A stretch of DNA of 64,000 nt, from NCBI GenBank assembly GCA_017518105.1, contig JAFWWC010000007.1, positions 104,555 to 168,554 on the forward strand, in the 5' to 3' direction. The notes under the pieces were generated by a model. It saw only the letters and a program-made list of their open reading frames with translations. It made no database searches and had not been told where the DNA came from. The stretch is from Selenomonadaceae bacterium (lineage in GTDB: Bacteria > Bacillota > Negativicutes > Selenomonadales > Selenomonadaceae). The position numbers and the translations under genes were made by a program. This document shows, piece after piece, positions 1 to 8,906 of this stretch; within the stretch, counting starts at the first letter, position 1, and every line of letters starts with the position of its first letter.

Positions 1-2
1 AG

Positions 3-662
3 CTTGAAATTAAATCGGACGGCATGAAGTTTAAGATACGCGGCGGCTTCGGCGTCATGAACTTGGGCTTGCACGTCACAGGGCTGTTTAATGTCTACAA
101 CGTGCTGGCGGCGGTCGGAGCGGCTTTAGCGGAGAATATCAGACCAGACGTCATCAAGCAGGCTTTGGAGAACTTTAAGAGCGTGCCCGGTCGTTTCGAG
201 AGAATTTTTTCTTCCGCGCCCTTTGAAGTCATTGTCGACTACGCGCACACACCTGACGGAGTTAAGAACGTTTTGGAGACGGCTCGGCAAATCGTCAGAG
301 GAAAAGTTATAACGGTGTTCGGTTGCGGCGGCGATAGAGACCATGGCAAGCGACCGATTATGGGCAAGCTGGCGGCGGAGCTTAGTGATATTGTCATTGC
401 CACGAGCGATAATCCGCGAACAGAAGACCCCGAAAAGATTTTAGACGAGGTCGAGGCTGGCATTGGCGATAGGGTTCACGAGCGCATAGCCGATAGACGA
501 GCCGCGATTTTCCGTGCGATTGAACTTGCCGAGGCTGGCGACGTGGTTTTGATTCTTGGCAAGGGTCACGAAACTTATCAGCTGTTGAACACGGGAAGGA
601 TTCACTTCGACGATAGAGAGGTTGCTAGAGAAGCGATTACGGAGGTTAAGACCAATGAATAA
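3..662 (+). CDS. murE: MurE, UDP-MurNAc-tripeptide synthetase (5' partial)
   Basis: C-terminal part of the Mur ligase that adds meso-diaminopimelate to UDP-MurNAc-L-Ala-D-Glu in the cytoplasm. The frame is open at the window edge, so the N-terminal and ATP-binding parts lie outside. Visible are the middle-domain segment FNVYNVLAAVGAA, the segment VDYAHTPDGVKNVL, and the motif DNPRTEDP. DNPR is the signature of meso-DAP-specific MurE enzymes, as opposed to lysine-adding ones, so this organism should have DAP-type peptidoglycan. The last eight bases overlap the start of murF, which implies translational coupling. Confidence 0.96.
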   Translation, partial: LEIKSDGMKFKIRGGFGVMNLGLHVTGLFNVYNVLAAVGAALAENIRPDVIKQALENFKSVPGRFERIFSSAPFEVIVDYAHTPDGVKNVLETARQIVRGKVITVFGCGGDRDHGKRPIMGKLAAELSDIVIATSDNPRTEDPEKILDEVEAGIGDRVHERIADRRAAIFRAIELAEAGDVVLILGKGHETYQLLNTGRIHFDDREVAREAITEVKTNE

Positions 663-2013
663 ATTGAGCTTGGCGGAGATAGCCGAGATTACGAATGCAG
701 AGACAAATTCCACGGCGGAAATATTCTTCGAGCGAGTGACGACGGACAGTAGGAAAATTTCAAGCGGCGCGTTGTTCATGGCGTTGAAGGGCGAGAACTT
801 TAACGGCGAGGACTTCGCGGAGGAGTCGCTTAACAAAGGAGCGGCGGCGGTTCTCGTCAGCCGGAACTTTGATAAAGACCTAGACGGCGTGATTATAAAA
901 GTTGACGACACGTTGACGGCTTATCGGCAAATCGCGGGCGCGTGGCGTAATCGCTTTGACATTCCGGTTATCGCGGTCACGGGTTCCAATGGCAAGACGA
1001 CGACTAAGGATTTAACTGCGGCGGCGTTGAATTCGTTCGGGCACGTGCAAAAGACTTCGGGCAACTTCAATAACGAGGTCGGCGTCCCGATGACTTTGCT
1101 CGGAATAAACGATGAGACAACGGCGGCAGTCGTTGAAATCGGTATGCGCGGGCTTGGGCAGATTGAATCACTTGCCGAGGTCGTGCGCCCGACGATTGGA
1201 ATCATAACCAACGTCAGCGAGGCGCATATTGAGCTTTTGGGTTCGATAGAAAACATTGCTAAGGCTAAGGGCGAACTGGTCGAGGCGATTCAATCGGGCG
1301 GCACAATCATTTTGAACGCGGACAATCAATATACAGCGGCAATGACAAAGCTTGTTCGCGAAGGCGTCAACGTCATCACTTACGGCTTGGAGAATGACGC
1401 GGACTTGAATGCGTCGGACATTTTGATTGGCAGTGTGGCGACGGAATTTACGCTGACTTATCGCGGCGAGGCTTACGACTTTGAAATCCCGATGCTCGGT
1501 CGGCACAACGTATCCAATGCTCTAGGAGCAATCGCGGCGGGCTTGACGTTGGGGCTTAGCGTAGAAGAGATTCAACGGGGTATTTCGAGTTTGACGACGA
1601 CTAAGATGCGTTTCGAGGTTATCAGACGCGACGGGCTGACGATTGTCAATGACGCCTACAACGCAAGCCCGGCATCAATGCGTGTGGCGATTAGGACGAC
1701 TTCGGAAGTCTACAACGGGCGACTGATTGCGGTCTTGGGCGACATGCTGGAGCTTGGCGAGATTGCGGAACGGGTTCATCGTGAGATTGGCGCGGAGCTT
1801 GTCGAGAACAAATTTGACACGCTGATAACTCTTGGCGAGCTTGGCAAATTCATAGCGGCGGGCGCACGTGAGGCGGGCTTGGAAAAAGTTTACACGTTCG
1901 ACACGCACGAGGCAGCCGCGAAAAAGATTCTGGAGATTGTCCGCGTTGGCGACACGATTTTATTTAAGGCGTCGCACGTCATGCACATGGAAAAAATCAT
2001 CGAGCTGATATGA
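655..2013 (+). CDS. murF: MurF, UDP-MurNAc-tripeptide:D-Ala-D-Ala ligase
   Basis: Adds D-alanyl-D-alanine to the UDP-MurNAc-tripeptide, the last cytoplasmic step of precursor synthesis. The 452-residue product has the usual MurF length. The ATP-binding loop VTGSNGKTTTKD lies near residue 110, and the C-terminal Mur ligase domain contains NDAYNASPASM, typical of MurF. I chose the ATG at 655, which overlaps the end of murE, because the upstream in-frame start adds 11 arginine-rich residues that do not look like MurF. The stop overlaps the ATG of the following hicA-like gene. Confidence 0.96.
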   Translation: MNKLSLAEIAEITNAETNSTAEIFFERVTTDSRKISSGALFMALKGENFNGEDFAEESLNKGAAAVLVSRNFDKDLDGVIIKVDDTLTAYRQIAGAWRNRFDIPVIAVTGSNGKTTTKDLTAAALNSFGHVQKTSGNFNNEVGVPMTLLGINDETTAAVVEIGMRGLGQIESLAEVVRPTIGIITNVSEAHIELLGSIENIAKAKGELVEAIQSGGTIILNADNQYTAAMTKLVREGVNVITYGLENDADLNASDILIGSVATEFTLTYRGEAYDFEIPMLGRHNVSNALGAIAAGLTLGLSVEEIQRGISSLTTTKMRFEVIRRDGLTIVNDAYNASPASMRVAIRTTSEVYNGRLIAVLGDMLELGEIAERVHREIGAELVENKFDTLITLGELGKFIAAGAREAGLEKVYTFDTHEAAAKKILEIVRVGDTILFKASHVMHMEKIIELI

Positions 2014-2243
2014 GTAAGCTGGAAAAACTTCTTCAACGAATCAAAAACAATCCGAAGACCGTCCGCTTTGAAGAGCTTGATAAAATACTTACAAACGCGG
2101 GCTATGAACGTGCTCAACCTCGGCGCGGCTCAAGTCATTACACCTACCGAAAATCCGACAGAGTTCCCATAACCATTCCTCGTCAGATACCGTTCGTTCA
2201 TGAAGGTTACGTGCACAATGTGATTCGAGAAATGAATTTTTAA
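2010..2243 (+). CDS. hicA: HicA-family mRNA interferase toxin
   Basis: A 77-residue basic protein resembling HicA/YcfA double-stranded-RNA-binding-fold toxins. The glycine-serine-histidine segment RRGSSHYTYRK carries the position of the family's catalytic histidine, and the C-terminal VHEGYVHNVIREMN matches the family's closing helix. HicA toxins cleave mRNA and are neutralised by HicB. The next gene encodes a HicB-like protein, which supports the call. The ATG overlaps the murF stop (ATGA), so toxin translation should be coupled to murF. It has the toxin-first order usual for hicAB. The insertion inside a mur cluster is unusual. Confidence 0.82.
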   Translation: MSKLEKLLQRIKNNPKTVRFEELDKILTNAGYERAQPRRGSSHYTYRKSDRVPITIPRQIPFVHEGYVHNVIREMNF

Positions 2244-2261
2244 TTCAAGGGAGAAATTTTT

Positions 2262-2633
2262 ATGGAAGCAGAAAAAAATTTGGAATACTACGCGGCGTTG
2301 CCTTATGAAATTAAAATCACGCCTTCGCCTGAGGGCGGTTACGTTGCGACGATACCTGACTTGCCTGGTTGCATAACTCAAGGCGAAACTCGTTTGGAAG
2401 TTCTCGAAATGATTGAGGATGCAAAAATTTGTTGGCTGGAGGCGGCTTTGGATTTGGGAGAGTCGATTGACGAGCCAGACTGGGATTTGTACAACGGGCG
2501 ATTAAATTTGCGCATTCCAAAGAGTCTGCACAGGAAACTTGCGGAGAGTGCCAAGCGTGAAGGCGTCAAACTCAATCAGCTGGCGATTTATCTTATGGCG
2601 AACGGTATCGGCGAACAATTAACGGATAAGTAG
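2262..2633 (+). CDS. hicB: HicB-family antitoxin with ribbon-helix-helix domain
   Basis: A 123-residue partner of the upstream HicA-like toxin. The N-terminal half shows the HicB fold signature (EGGYVATIPDLPGC followed by GETRLEVLEMIEDA). The C-terminal half reads as an Arc-type ribbon-helix-helix DNA-binding domain (RLNLRIPKSLHRKLAESAKREG). HicB proteins both sequester the toxin and autorepress. A ribosome-binding site (AAGGGAGAAA) precedes the ATG. The gene lies between murF and mraY on the same strand, so its autoregulation could influence downstream mur transcription. That last point is inference. Confidence 0.88.
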   Translation: MEAEKNLEYYAALPYEIKITPSPEGGYVATIPDLPGCITQGETRLEVLEMIEDAKICWLEAALDLGESIDEPDWDLYNGRLNLRIPKSLHRKLAESAKREGVKLNQLAIYLMANGIGEQLTDK

Positions 2634-2642
2634 GTTTAAACT

Positions 2643-3596
2643 ATGGAGAAACTTTTAATAGCCGGAGCAATCGCGGCGGGCGTGGTCATCATGCTTGCGC
2701 CGATTTGTATTCCAATCTTGCACCGATTAAAGTTCGGGCAGAGCATACGCGAGGAAGGACCCAAGAGTCATCAGGCGAAGAGCGGCACCCCGACTATGGG
2801 CGGAATATTTCTAATCGCGGGCATCGTCGTGGCAACGCTGATTCAAGCCGACTGGAACGCGGAAATTTTCCTTGCGCTTTTTATCCTGCTCGGACATTTT
2901 ATTTTGGGCTTCGTTGACGATTACTTAAAGGTCGTCCACAAACACAATCAAGGACTGCTTGCCCGTTACAAGCTCGCGGGACAAGTTCTAATCGCCATCG
3001 TGACGACGGTCGTTGCAGGTGAGCTACTAACCAGCTTCAGCCCGACGATTTGGATTCCGATTGCCGACGTGACGATTGAGGCGGGGAACTTGTACTTGCC
3101 GTTCATGTTCTTTGTAATGGTTGGGGCGTCCAATGCCGTGAACTTGACGGACGGGCTAGACGGGCTGGCATCGGGTTGCATGGCGATTGCGGCGAGTTGC
3201 TACGCGGTGATATGTTTGCTGACGGGGCATAATGATTTAGCAATCTTCTGCGCGGCGATTGTCGGGGCGTGTGTCGGGTTCTTGAGATTCAACTTTCACC
3301 CGGCAAAAGTCTTCATGGGCGACACGGGCTCTTTGGCATTGGGAGGAGCGTTCGCGGCAGTGGGTATCTTATCGCGGACGGAAATCCTGTTAGCGGTCGT
3401 AGGGTTCGTATTCGTCTGCGAGGCGTTGTCGGTTATCTTGCAAGTCATCTCGTTCAAGTCGACGGGCAAGCGTATCTTCCGCATGAGTCCGATTCATCAT
3501 CACTTCGAGCTTGGCGGCTGGTCAGAAGTTAAGGTCGTCTTTGTCTTCTGGACTGTCGGACTAATCGCGGGCGTCGTCGGCTTGAGCATGTTATAA
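2643..3596 (+). CDS. mraY: MraY, phospho-MurNAc-pentapeptide transferase
   Basis: Integral membrane enzyme that transfers phospho-MurNAc-pentapeptide to undecaprenyl phosphate to make lipid I. The 317-residue length is normal. Recognisable segments are SGTPTMGG, the metal-binding VDDYLKVVHKHN, NAVNLTDGLDGLA, FMGDTGSLALGG and the cytoplasmic MSPIHHHFELGGWSE. Many hydrophobic helices span the protein. It follows hicB by nine bases and precedes murD by 12, so it probably shares their transcript. Confidence 0.97.
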   Translation: MEKLLIAGAIAAGVVIMLAPICIPILHRLKFGQSIREEGPKSHQAKSGTPTMGGIFLIAGIVVATLIQADWNAEIFLALFILLGHFILGFVDDYLKVVHKHNQGLLARYKLAGQVLIAIVTTVVAGELLTSFSPTIWIPIADVTIEAGNLYLPFMFFVMVGASNAVNLTDGLDGLASGCMAIAASCYAVICLLTGHNDLAIFCAAIVGACVGFLRFNFHPAKVFMGDTGSLALGGAFAAVGILSRTEILLAVVGFVFVCEALSVILQVISFKSTGKRIFRMSPIHHHFELGGWSEVKVVFVFWTVGLIAGVVGLSML

Positions 3597-3608
3597 GGGG
3601 TAATCATC

Positions 3609-4934
3609 ATGGAAAAAGTTTTAGTAATCGGCGCGGCGAGGAGCGGCATTGCGGCGGCGAAAATTTTGCACGAACGCGGCGCACAAGTCATTCTAAGCGA
3701 TAGCAAACCAGAGTTGCAACTTGACCTTGACGGCGTGGAAATAAAACTCGGCAAGCAAACGGAAGACCTTCTAAGCGGAGTTGATAAAATCATCGTGTCG
3801 CCCGCCGTGCCGATAAAGATTCCGTTGCTTAGGGCGGCGGCGTCGAGGGGCATTCCGATTATAAGCGAGGTCGAATTTGCTTACGGCTTAGCGAAGTCTC
3901 CAATATGCGCGGTGACCGGCACCAACGGCAAGACGACGACGGTTACATTGCTTGGGCTGTTGCTTAAGGAAAAATTCGCTAAGGTCGGCGTCGGCGGCAA
4001 TATCGGCGTGCCATTGTGCGAAGTCGCTTTGGAAGTCGGCGCGGGCGGCTATCTTGCGGCGGAGATTTCAAGCTATCAAATGGAGGCAACGCGGAACTTT
4101 AAGCCGCACATCTCAGCGATACTCAACATCACGCCCGACCACCTTAAGCGGCATGGTTCAATGGAAGTTTATCAGGCGATGAAGGAAAAGATTTTCGCTC
4201 AACAGACCGCCGAAGACTTCCTGATTTTGAACTACGACGACGAACGCACCCGCGAGATTAAAGACCGCGCCGCTTGCCGAGTGCTTTACTTCAGCAGACA
4301 ACGCGAGCTTGCCGAGGGCGCGTTCATTAAAGATAATCGGCTGGTGATAAGGTTCAACGGGACGCATGAGCTTTGCACGATTGACGAACTGGGCATTAAG
4401 GGCGGGCACAACGTCGAAAATGCGTTGGCGGCGTCGCTTATGGCGTTTTTGGCGGGCGTCGACGCTGATAAGATTTCGTCCGTGCTGAAGACTTTCCAAG
4501 GCGTCGAACACCGGATAGAATTCGTTCGCGAGCTTGACAACGTGAAGTACTACAACGACAGCAAGGCGACTAACACCGACTCGGCGATTAAAGCGTTGGA
4601 GACGTTCGCGGGGCATATCGTTTTGATTGCGGGCGGCGACGATAAGGGAACTGACCTTGCGGACTTCTTGCGGCTCGTCAATGAACGCGTCGATTGGCTG
4701 ATACTCGTCGGCGATGCGGCGGCTCGCTTCAAAGCGTGCGCCCTTGAAAGCGGCTATCCTGCCGATAAGATTCTGGAGGCGGGCTACTCTATGGAACGGG
4801 CAGTTGCGCTTGCCAAAAATATTTCTCGTCCGCCGCAAGTCGTGTTGCTTAGTCCTGCGTGTGCTAGCTTCGACATGTACAGCGACTTCGAGGAGCGCGG
4901 GCGGGATTTCAAGCGCATTGTTCGAGAGCTTTGA
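3609..4934 (+). CDS. murD: MurD, UDP-MurNAc-L-alanine:D-glutamate ligase
   Basis: Adds D-glutamate to UDP-MurNAc-L-alanine. The 441-residue product has an N-terminal Rossmann-like UDP-binding segment (VIGAARSGIAAAKIL), the ATP-binding loop VTGTNGKTTTV near residue 105, the NITPDHLKRH segment, and YYNDSKATNTDSAIKAL at the start of the C-terminal domain. These match MurD rather than MurC, MurE or MurF. In most genomes ftsW and murG follow. Here an SMR-type sequence follows instead, so the division and cell-wall cluster has been rearranged. Confidence 0.97.
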   Translation: MEKVLVIGAARSGIAAAKILHERGAQVILSDSKPELQLDLDGVEIKLGKQTEDLLSGVDKIIVSPAVPIKIPLLRAAASRGIPIISEVEFAYGLAKSPICAVTGTNGKTTTVTLLGLLLKEKFAKVGVGGNIGVPLCEVALEVGAGGYLAAEISSYQMEATRNFKPHISAILNITPDHLKRHGSMEVYQAMKEKIFAQQTAEDFLILNYDDERTREIKDRAACRVLYFSRQRELAEGAFIKDNRLVIRFNGTHELCTIDELGIKGGHNVENALAASLMAFLAGVDADKISSVLKTFQGVEHRIEFVRELDNVKYYNDSKATNTDSAIKALETFAGHIVLIAGGDDKGTDLADFLRLVNERVDWLILVGDAAARFKACALESGYPADKILEAGYSMERAVALAKNISRPPQVVLLSPACASFDMYSDFEERGRDFKRIVREL

Positions 4935-4936
4935 CT

Positions 4937-5287
4937 ATGGGTTATATCTATTTGGCACTGGCGATTGTCTTGGAGCTGTGCGGCACGACTTGTATGAAGT
5001 TATCGGACGGCTTCGAGCATAAACCGTTCGCAATCGCAACGCTGACTTTCTACGGCTTCTGCTTTTACTTCTTCGCGCTGTCGTTAAAAAGTGTTCAACT
5101 CAACATTGCTTACGCGACTTGAGGCGGCTTAGGTGTCGTGCTTGCGGCAGTCGTCGCTAAAGTACTTTTTCAAGAAAGCATCTCGACGCCGGGTTTGATT
5201 GGAATTGTCCTAATCGTCGTCGGCGTGGTGCTGTGTAATTTTTTTTGGAACGAATCATTGAATGAAGATGAAAGAGGAGTAATTACT
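4937..5287 (+). pseudogene. SMR-family multidrug transporter interrupted by TGA
   Basis: From the ATG at 4937 the frame encodes 61 residues of an EmrE/SugE-like small multidrug resistance transporter: MGYIYLALAIVLELCGTTCM, with the conserved membrane glutamate at residue 14. A TGA stop falls at 5120-5122. Past it the same frame continues as GGLGVVLAAVVAKVLFQESI, then a last hydrophobic helix ending near LCNFFW. Together they rebuild a full four-helix SMR protein of about 105 residues. The TGA occupies the tryptophan position of the family motif AYAxWxG, so one TGG-to-TGA change explains it. The second half runs on in frame, without a stop, into the DUF2142 gene. A T8 run lies at 5239-5246. 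Confidence 0.82.
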
Positions 5288-6730
5288 TTGGAGCAAAGGA
5301 TAGAAACTTTCGGTGCGGAAAAAATTTTTATCGCGGTGTTTATCGTCTTTGGCGTGATGATTTGTTTCATGCGCCCGCCCTATCAGCTAATGGACGAAAT
5401 AAACCACCTTCCGCGAGCGTGGCAAATCTCCGAAGGCATCTTCCTTAGCCCGACGATGACAATAAGGGAGTTCGCAGGACTAGGAGACCTTCGCGCTAGG
5501 AAAATCTTTGACTTGAGCATTGCGCCCGCCGACGCTTGGAACGACAAAGTTTATATCGCTGAAGTGCCCGTGTCATTCCTGCCCGACAACTTCATAACCG
5601 ACGCAAATCATAAGCATTACATTCAAGCCTTCACGGTTGCCGACATTCAAACCTTCTTGTCGACGCCGTTAAACGCTGAAGAGCACGAGCCGATTCAAAT
5701 TCCAAATACGGGCGTTTATCCTCCGCTAACATATCTGCCGCAAGCCGCCGTTGCGTTTATCGGACGAGCTTTGAACTTGAACGCGGGAATAATCTTCTAC
5801 CTCATGGGCTTAAGCGGGTTAATCTTCGTGGCGGCGTGCGTCTGGTGGTCGATGAAGTTCTTGCCCGAAGCTAAGCCGCTGATATTTCTTTTGGCGATGA
5901 TGCCAATGTTCATAGTCGAGGCAGCATCGACTTCTGCGGACGCGGTGACCTTCGGCGTGTGCTTATTGGGGGCGGCGTGGCTGTTGTCGCTTAGGAACTC
6001 GACGGCAAGATTATCCCGCGGCGAACTCGTCGGGCTGGTAGTCTTATCGATAATGCTTGCCTGTTCCAAGTCGGTTTACGGGACGATACTGCTACTTTAC
6101 TTCTTGATACCGCGTGAACGGGTCAAACACTTTTGGACACTCGGCGCGGCTCTTCTCCTGCTGAACTTATTCCTGTTGTCTGCGTGGTCGTGGTTGTCAG
6201 TGGAGTTGTCGGACGCCGCACTTTACACGAATTATTATCTAGGTTACACAGACAGAAACTTAGCGGCGCAAAAACTTTTCGTCATGGAACATCCGCTGGC
6301 GTTCTTCGCGGCGATGATGAATTCGTTTGCAGAACAGTGGGTGGGTTATATTGCTCACTTTATTGGCATCTGGGGTTTCCTGTGGAATGTCATGTTGTCC
6401 CCGTGGTTTTATATCTCATACGGGCTGACGATAATCTTCTTTGCGCTGACAAATGGTTTGCGTCTTAAGCTCGGCGAACGTGCGCTGTTAGTCTTTGCCG
6501 CCGCAGTCTCGACTTTTGCGTTTTTCTTCGTGCACTATCTTAAGTGGTCGCCCGTCGGCAGAAACTTCATTGGCGGAATTCAAGGGCGGTACTTTATCCC
6601 CGTTGCCTTGATGATGTTCGGTGCCCTGTCAATCTTGCCGCCCATGCGTCACAAAAACTTAATCGCTTTGGCGGCGGGCGTCTTCAGCGGCGTTGTTATG
6701 TTGCTGACGAATTATATTGCGTTCTATTGA
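5288..6730 (+). CDS. DUF2142 family polytopic membrane protein
   Basis: A roughly 480-residue membrane protein of the DUF2142 family, recognised by the N-terminal RPPYQLMDEINHLPRAWQIS and about ten later hydrophobic segments, with a large extracytoplasmic loop containing NTGVYPPLTYLPQA. Relatives often sit in surface-polysaccharide loci and resemble GT-C-type glycosyltransferases, but no activity can be assigned here. I place the start at TTG 5288 after GAGGAG at good spacing. The longer reading from 5138 begins inside SMR sequence and is rejected as the native start. Confidence 0.8.
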   Translation: MEQRIETFGAEKIFIAVFIVFGVMICFMRPPYQLMDEINHLPRAWQISEGIFLSPTMTIREFAGLGDLRARKIFDLSIAPADAWNDKVYIAEVPVSFLPDNFITDANHKHYIQAFTVADIQTFLSTPLNAEEHEPIQIPNTGVYPPLTYLPQAAVAFIGRALNLNAGIIFYLMGLSGLIFVAACVWWSMKFLPEAKPLIFLLAMMPMFIVEAASTSADAVTFGVCLLGAAWLLSLRNSTARLSRGELVGLVVLSIMLACSKSVYGTILLLYFLIPRERVKHFWTLGAALLLLNLFLLSAWSWLSVELSDAALYTNYYLGYTDRNLAAQKLFVMEHPLAFFAAMMNSFAEQWVGYIAHFIGIWGFLWNVMLSPWFYISYGLTIIFFALTNGLRLKLGERALLVFAAAVSTFAFFFVHYLKWSPVGRNFIGGIQGRYFIPVALMMFGALSILPPMRHKNLIALAAGVFSGVVMLLTNYIAFY

Positions 6731-6745
6731 TTGGAGGTTTTAAAA

Positions 6746-7711
6746 ATGAAAATTGTTGTACTAGACGGTTACACACTAAACCCCGGCGACTTAAGCTGGG
6801 ACGCGTTAAAGGCTCTGGGCGATTGTAAAGTTTACGACCGCACGAGCTTGACGGACGAGGCGGAGATTATCTCTAGGATTGGCGACGCGCAGATTGTCAT
6901 CACGAACAAGACGCCACTGACTAGACGAATCCTCGACGCCTGCAACGTGAAGTATATCGGCGTGCTCGCCACGGGCTATAACGTCGTGGACATTCAAGCG
7001 GCTAAGGAAAAGAATATCCCCGTAACGAACATTCCCACCTACGGCACGCAGTCGGTTGCTCAATTCGCGTTCGCTCTGCTGTTGGAAATTTGTCATCACG
7101 TGGCGCATCACTCTCAAGCCGTGCAAGAGGGGCGTTGGGCTGGCAGTCCAGATTTCTGCTTCTGGGATTATCCGCTGATTGAACTCGCCGGCAAAACTAT
7201 GGGCATTATCGGCTACGGTCGAATCGGTCAAGCCACGGGCAAACTTGCTCAGGCGTTCGGCATGAAGGTTATCGCGTTCGACTCAATGCGCGAAGTCGGA
7301 ACCAAACTCGGCGATTGTACCTTCGTTGAGCTGGACGAACTCTTTAAAGCCTCGGACGTTATCGCCCTGCATTGTCCGCTGTTCCCGTCGACGCAAGGCA
7401 TTATCTGCAAAGAGAATATCGCCAAGATGAAGGACGGAGTAATCATCATCAACAACAGCCGCGGCGGTCTCGTCGTCGAAGAGGATTTGCGGGCGGCTCT
7501 CGACAGCGGAAAAGTTTTGGCGGCGGGCGTCGACGTTGTAAGCACGGAACCGATTAAAGCCGACAATCCCTTGCTGGGTGCTAAGAACTGTTTTATCACG
7601 CCGCATATCTCTTGGGCACCGAAGGAATCTCGCGAACGCCTGATGAATATCGCCGTGGACAATCTCAAAGCGTGGCTCGCCGGTCAGCCCGTCAACGTCG
7701 TCAATCAATGA
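6746..7711 (+). CDS. D-2-hydroxyacid dehydrogenase (glycerate dehydrogenase-like)
   Basis: A cytoplasmic NAD(P)-dependent oxidoreductase of the D-isomer-specific 2-hydroxyacid family, 321 residues. The nucleotide-binding motif is GIIGYGRIGQATGKLAQAFG. The catalytic residues are visible: Arg in NNSRGGLV, Glu in VDVVSTEPI and His in ITPHISWAP. The opening MKIVVLDGYTLNPGDLSW is characteristic of glycerate/hydroxypyruvate reductases (HprA-like), although substrate cannot be fixed from sequence. The ATG at 6746 has a GGAGG site. The next gene starts one base after the stop. Confidence 0.9.
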   Translation: MKIVVLDGYTLNPGDLSWDALKALGDCKVYDRTSLTDEAEIISRIGDAQIVITNKTPLTRRILDACNVKYIGVLATGYNVVDIQAAKEKNIPVTNIPTYGTQSVAQFAFALLLEICHHVAHHSQAVQEGRWAGSPDFCFWDYPLIELAGKTMGIIGYGRIGQATGKLAQAFGMKVIAFDSMREVGTKLGDCTFVELDELFKASDVIALHCPLFPSTQGIICKENIAKMKDGVIIINNSRGGLVVEEDLRAALDSGKVLAAGVDVVSTEPIKADNPLLGAKNCFITPHISWAPKESRERLMNIAVDNLKAWLAGQPVNVVNQ

Positions 7712-7712
7712 C

Positions 7713-8894
7713 ATGCGGCGAATAATTTTCCTGTTCCTGTTCGACGCGTTGATAAGTGGGGCGGTGGCGGCGTGGCTGTACTTCACGAGGGGAATCGACG
7801 CGGCATTGACGACGGGGCTTTCAATCTTCGTAGCGTTCTCTCCGATGTGCTTAGCCTTAGCGTCGTTGCCCGTCTACCTCGTGCGCAGGAAGATTTCAAA
7901 GCTCGGCGTAAAGACCAATAACCCCGACGCACTCAAGACTTTAACGGATATTGGAGTTGTCGCCTTGCCTTATAATCGGGTTTTGACGGGCGGCGAGTAC
8001 TACATAACCGACTTGGTGCCCGAAGGCTTGAATCAACCGACGCTACTGGCAATGGCGGCTGGCACCGAAACCGACGCGGAAAATCTTTTAGGGCGGACGA
8101 TTTACGACACGGCGGCGGCTAGAGGTTTGCGGTTGCAACAGTCCAAAGACTTCACGGAGCGGGCTGGTTGCGGCGTCGAGGCGACAGTCAGAGGGACGAT
8201 TATGCGCGTGGGCAATCCGGCATGGCTTGAAAGTCTCGGCGTGTCGATAAGCGCGAACCTTCGCACTAAGATTGACCAACTGCTAGTCAAAGGCAAGACA
8301 GTCTTGATTGTCGCGACGGGTCGAATAGCTCGCGGCGTCATTGCACTAAAAGACGAGGTAAGCGACGAGGCGATTAAATTCCTGCACGCGTTGAGGGCGG
8401 AGAAGATTGAAACGCTCCTGCTGACGGCTCAGCCAAAGAAGATGACCAGTTGGATAACGAAAAACTTTGCGCTTGATAACGTCCGCACGAACCTGACGCC
8501 CGAAGGCAAAGCCCGCGAAGTTCAAATCTTCCGCGCCAAAGGAAAAATCGTAGCGGTAATCGGCAACGACCTGCACGACTTGCCCGCCCTTAGAAGTGCC
8601 GACGTATCGTTTTTGTTAGCGGGCGGCTCGTTGGCTCCTTCGGACGAGGTCAAGCTTGATTTTGAAATCCCGACGCTTGAAAGCCTCTTGGCAATCCGAA
8701 AAGCCGCCGTGAACGTTGCCCGCGTCTTGAAGGTCAATCGATGGCTCGCGTTGCTGTCGTGGGTCGTGTTAGTGCCGCCGGCGATTATTTCCGCGTTGGA
8801 GTCGCCGCCGATACCTTTCCACCCATTAGCGGCGGTCGCGGGCGTGGCAGTCTTCAGCGTAATAATCTTAGTCAACTCTTTAAAAGTAAGATAA
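7713..8894 (+). CDS. Catalytically degenerate, half-length P1B-type ATPase-like protein
   Basis: A 393-residue protein that aligns by eye to the second half of CopA/ZntA-type metal ATPases. It has a helix pair, a large cytoplasmic P/N-like region, and a terminal helix pair ending VFSVIILVNSLKVR. The heavy-metal domain, first four helices and actuator domain are absent. Every key motif is replaced: the membrane CPC region reads SPMCLALA, the phosphorylation motif DKTGTLT reads PYNRVLT, the SEHPL region reads TDAENLL, TGDN reads TAQP, and GDGIND reads GNDLHD. It cannot use the normal phospho-aspartate cycle, yet the frame is intact. It may be a pseudoenzyme; its function is unknown. Confidence 0.82.
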   Translation: MRRIIFLFLFDALISGAVAAWLYFTRGIDAALTTGLSIFVAFSPMCLALASLPVYLVRRKISKLGVKTNNPDALKTLTDIGVVALPYNRVLTGGEYYITDLVPEGLNQPTLLAMAAGTETDAENLLGRTIYDTAAARGLRLQQSKDFTERAGCGVEATVRGTIMRVGNPAWLESLGVSISANLRTKIDQLLVKGKTVLIVATGRIARGVIALKDEVSDEAIKFLHALRAEKIETLLLTAQPKKMTSWITKNFALDNVRTNLTPEGKAREVQIFRAKGKIVAVIGNDLHDLPALRSADVSFLLAGGSLAPSDEVKLDFEIPTLESLLAIRKAAVNVARVLKVNRWLALLSWVVLVPPAIISALESPPIPFHPLAAVAGVAVFSVIILVNSLKVR

Positions 8895-8906
8895 GGAGGT
8901 TCAGCA

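Noticed and set aside
5120..5122. UGA read as tryptophan or selenocysteine genome-wide
   Set aside because: murF, murD, the hydroxyacid dehydrogenase, DUF815 and others use TGA as their natural stop, so the code is standard; no SECIS-like element was evident.
5138..5287. DUF2142 beginning at 5138
   Set aside because: The first 50 residues are the last helices of the SMR protein; a TTG with GAGGAG at 5288 fits DUF2142 better.
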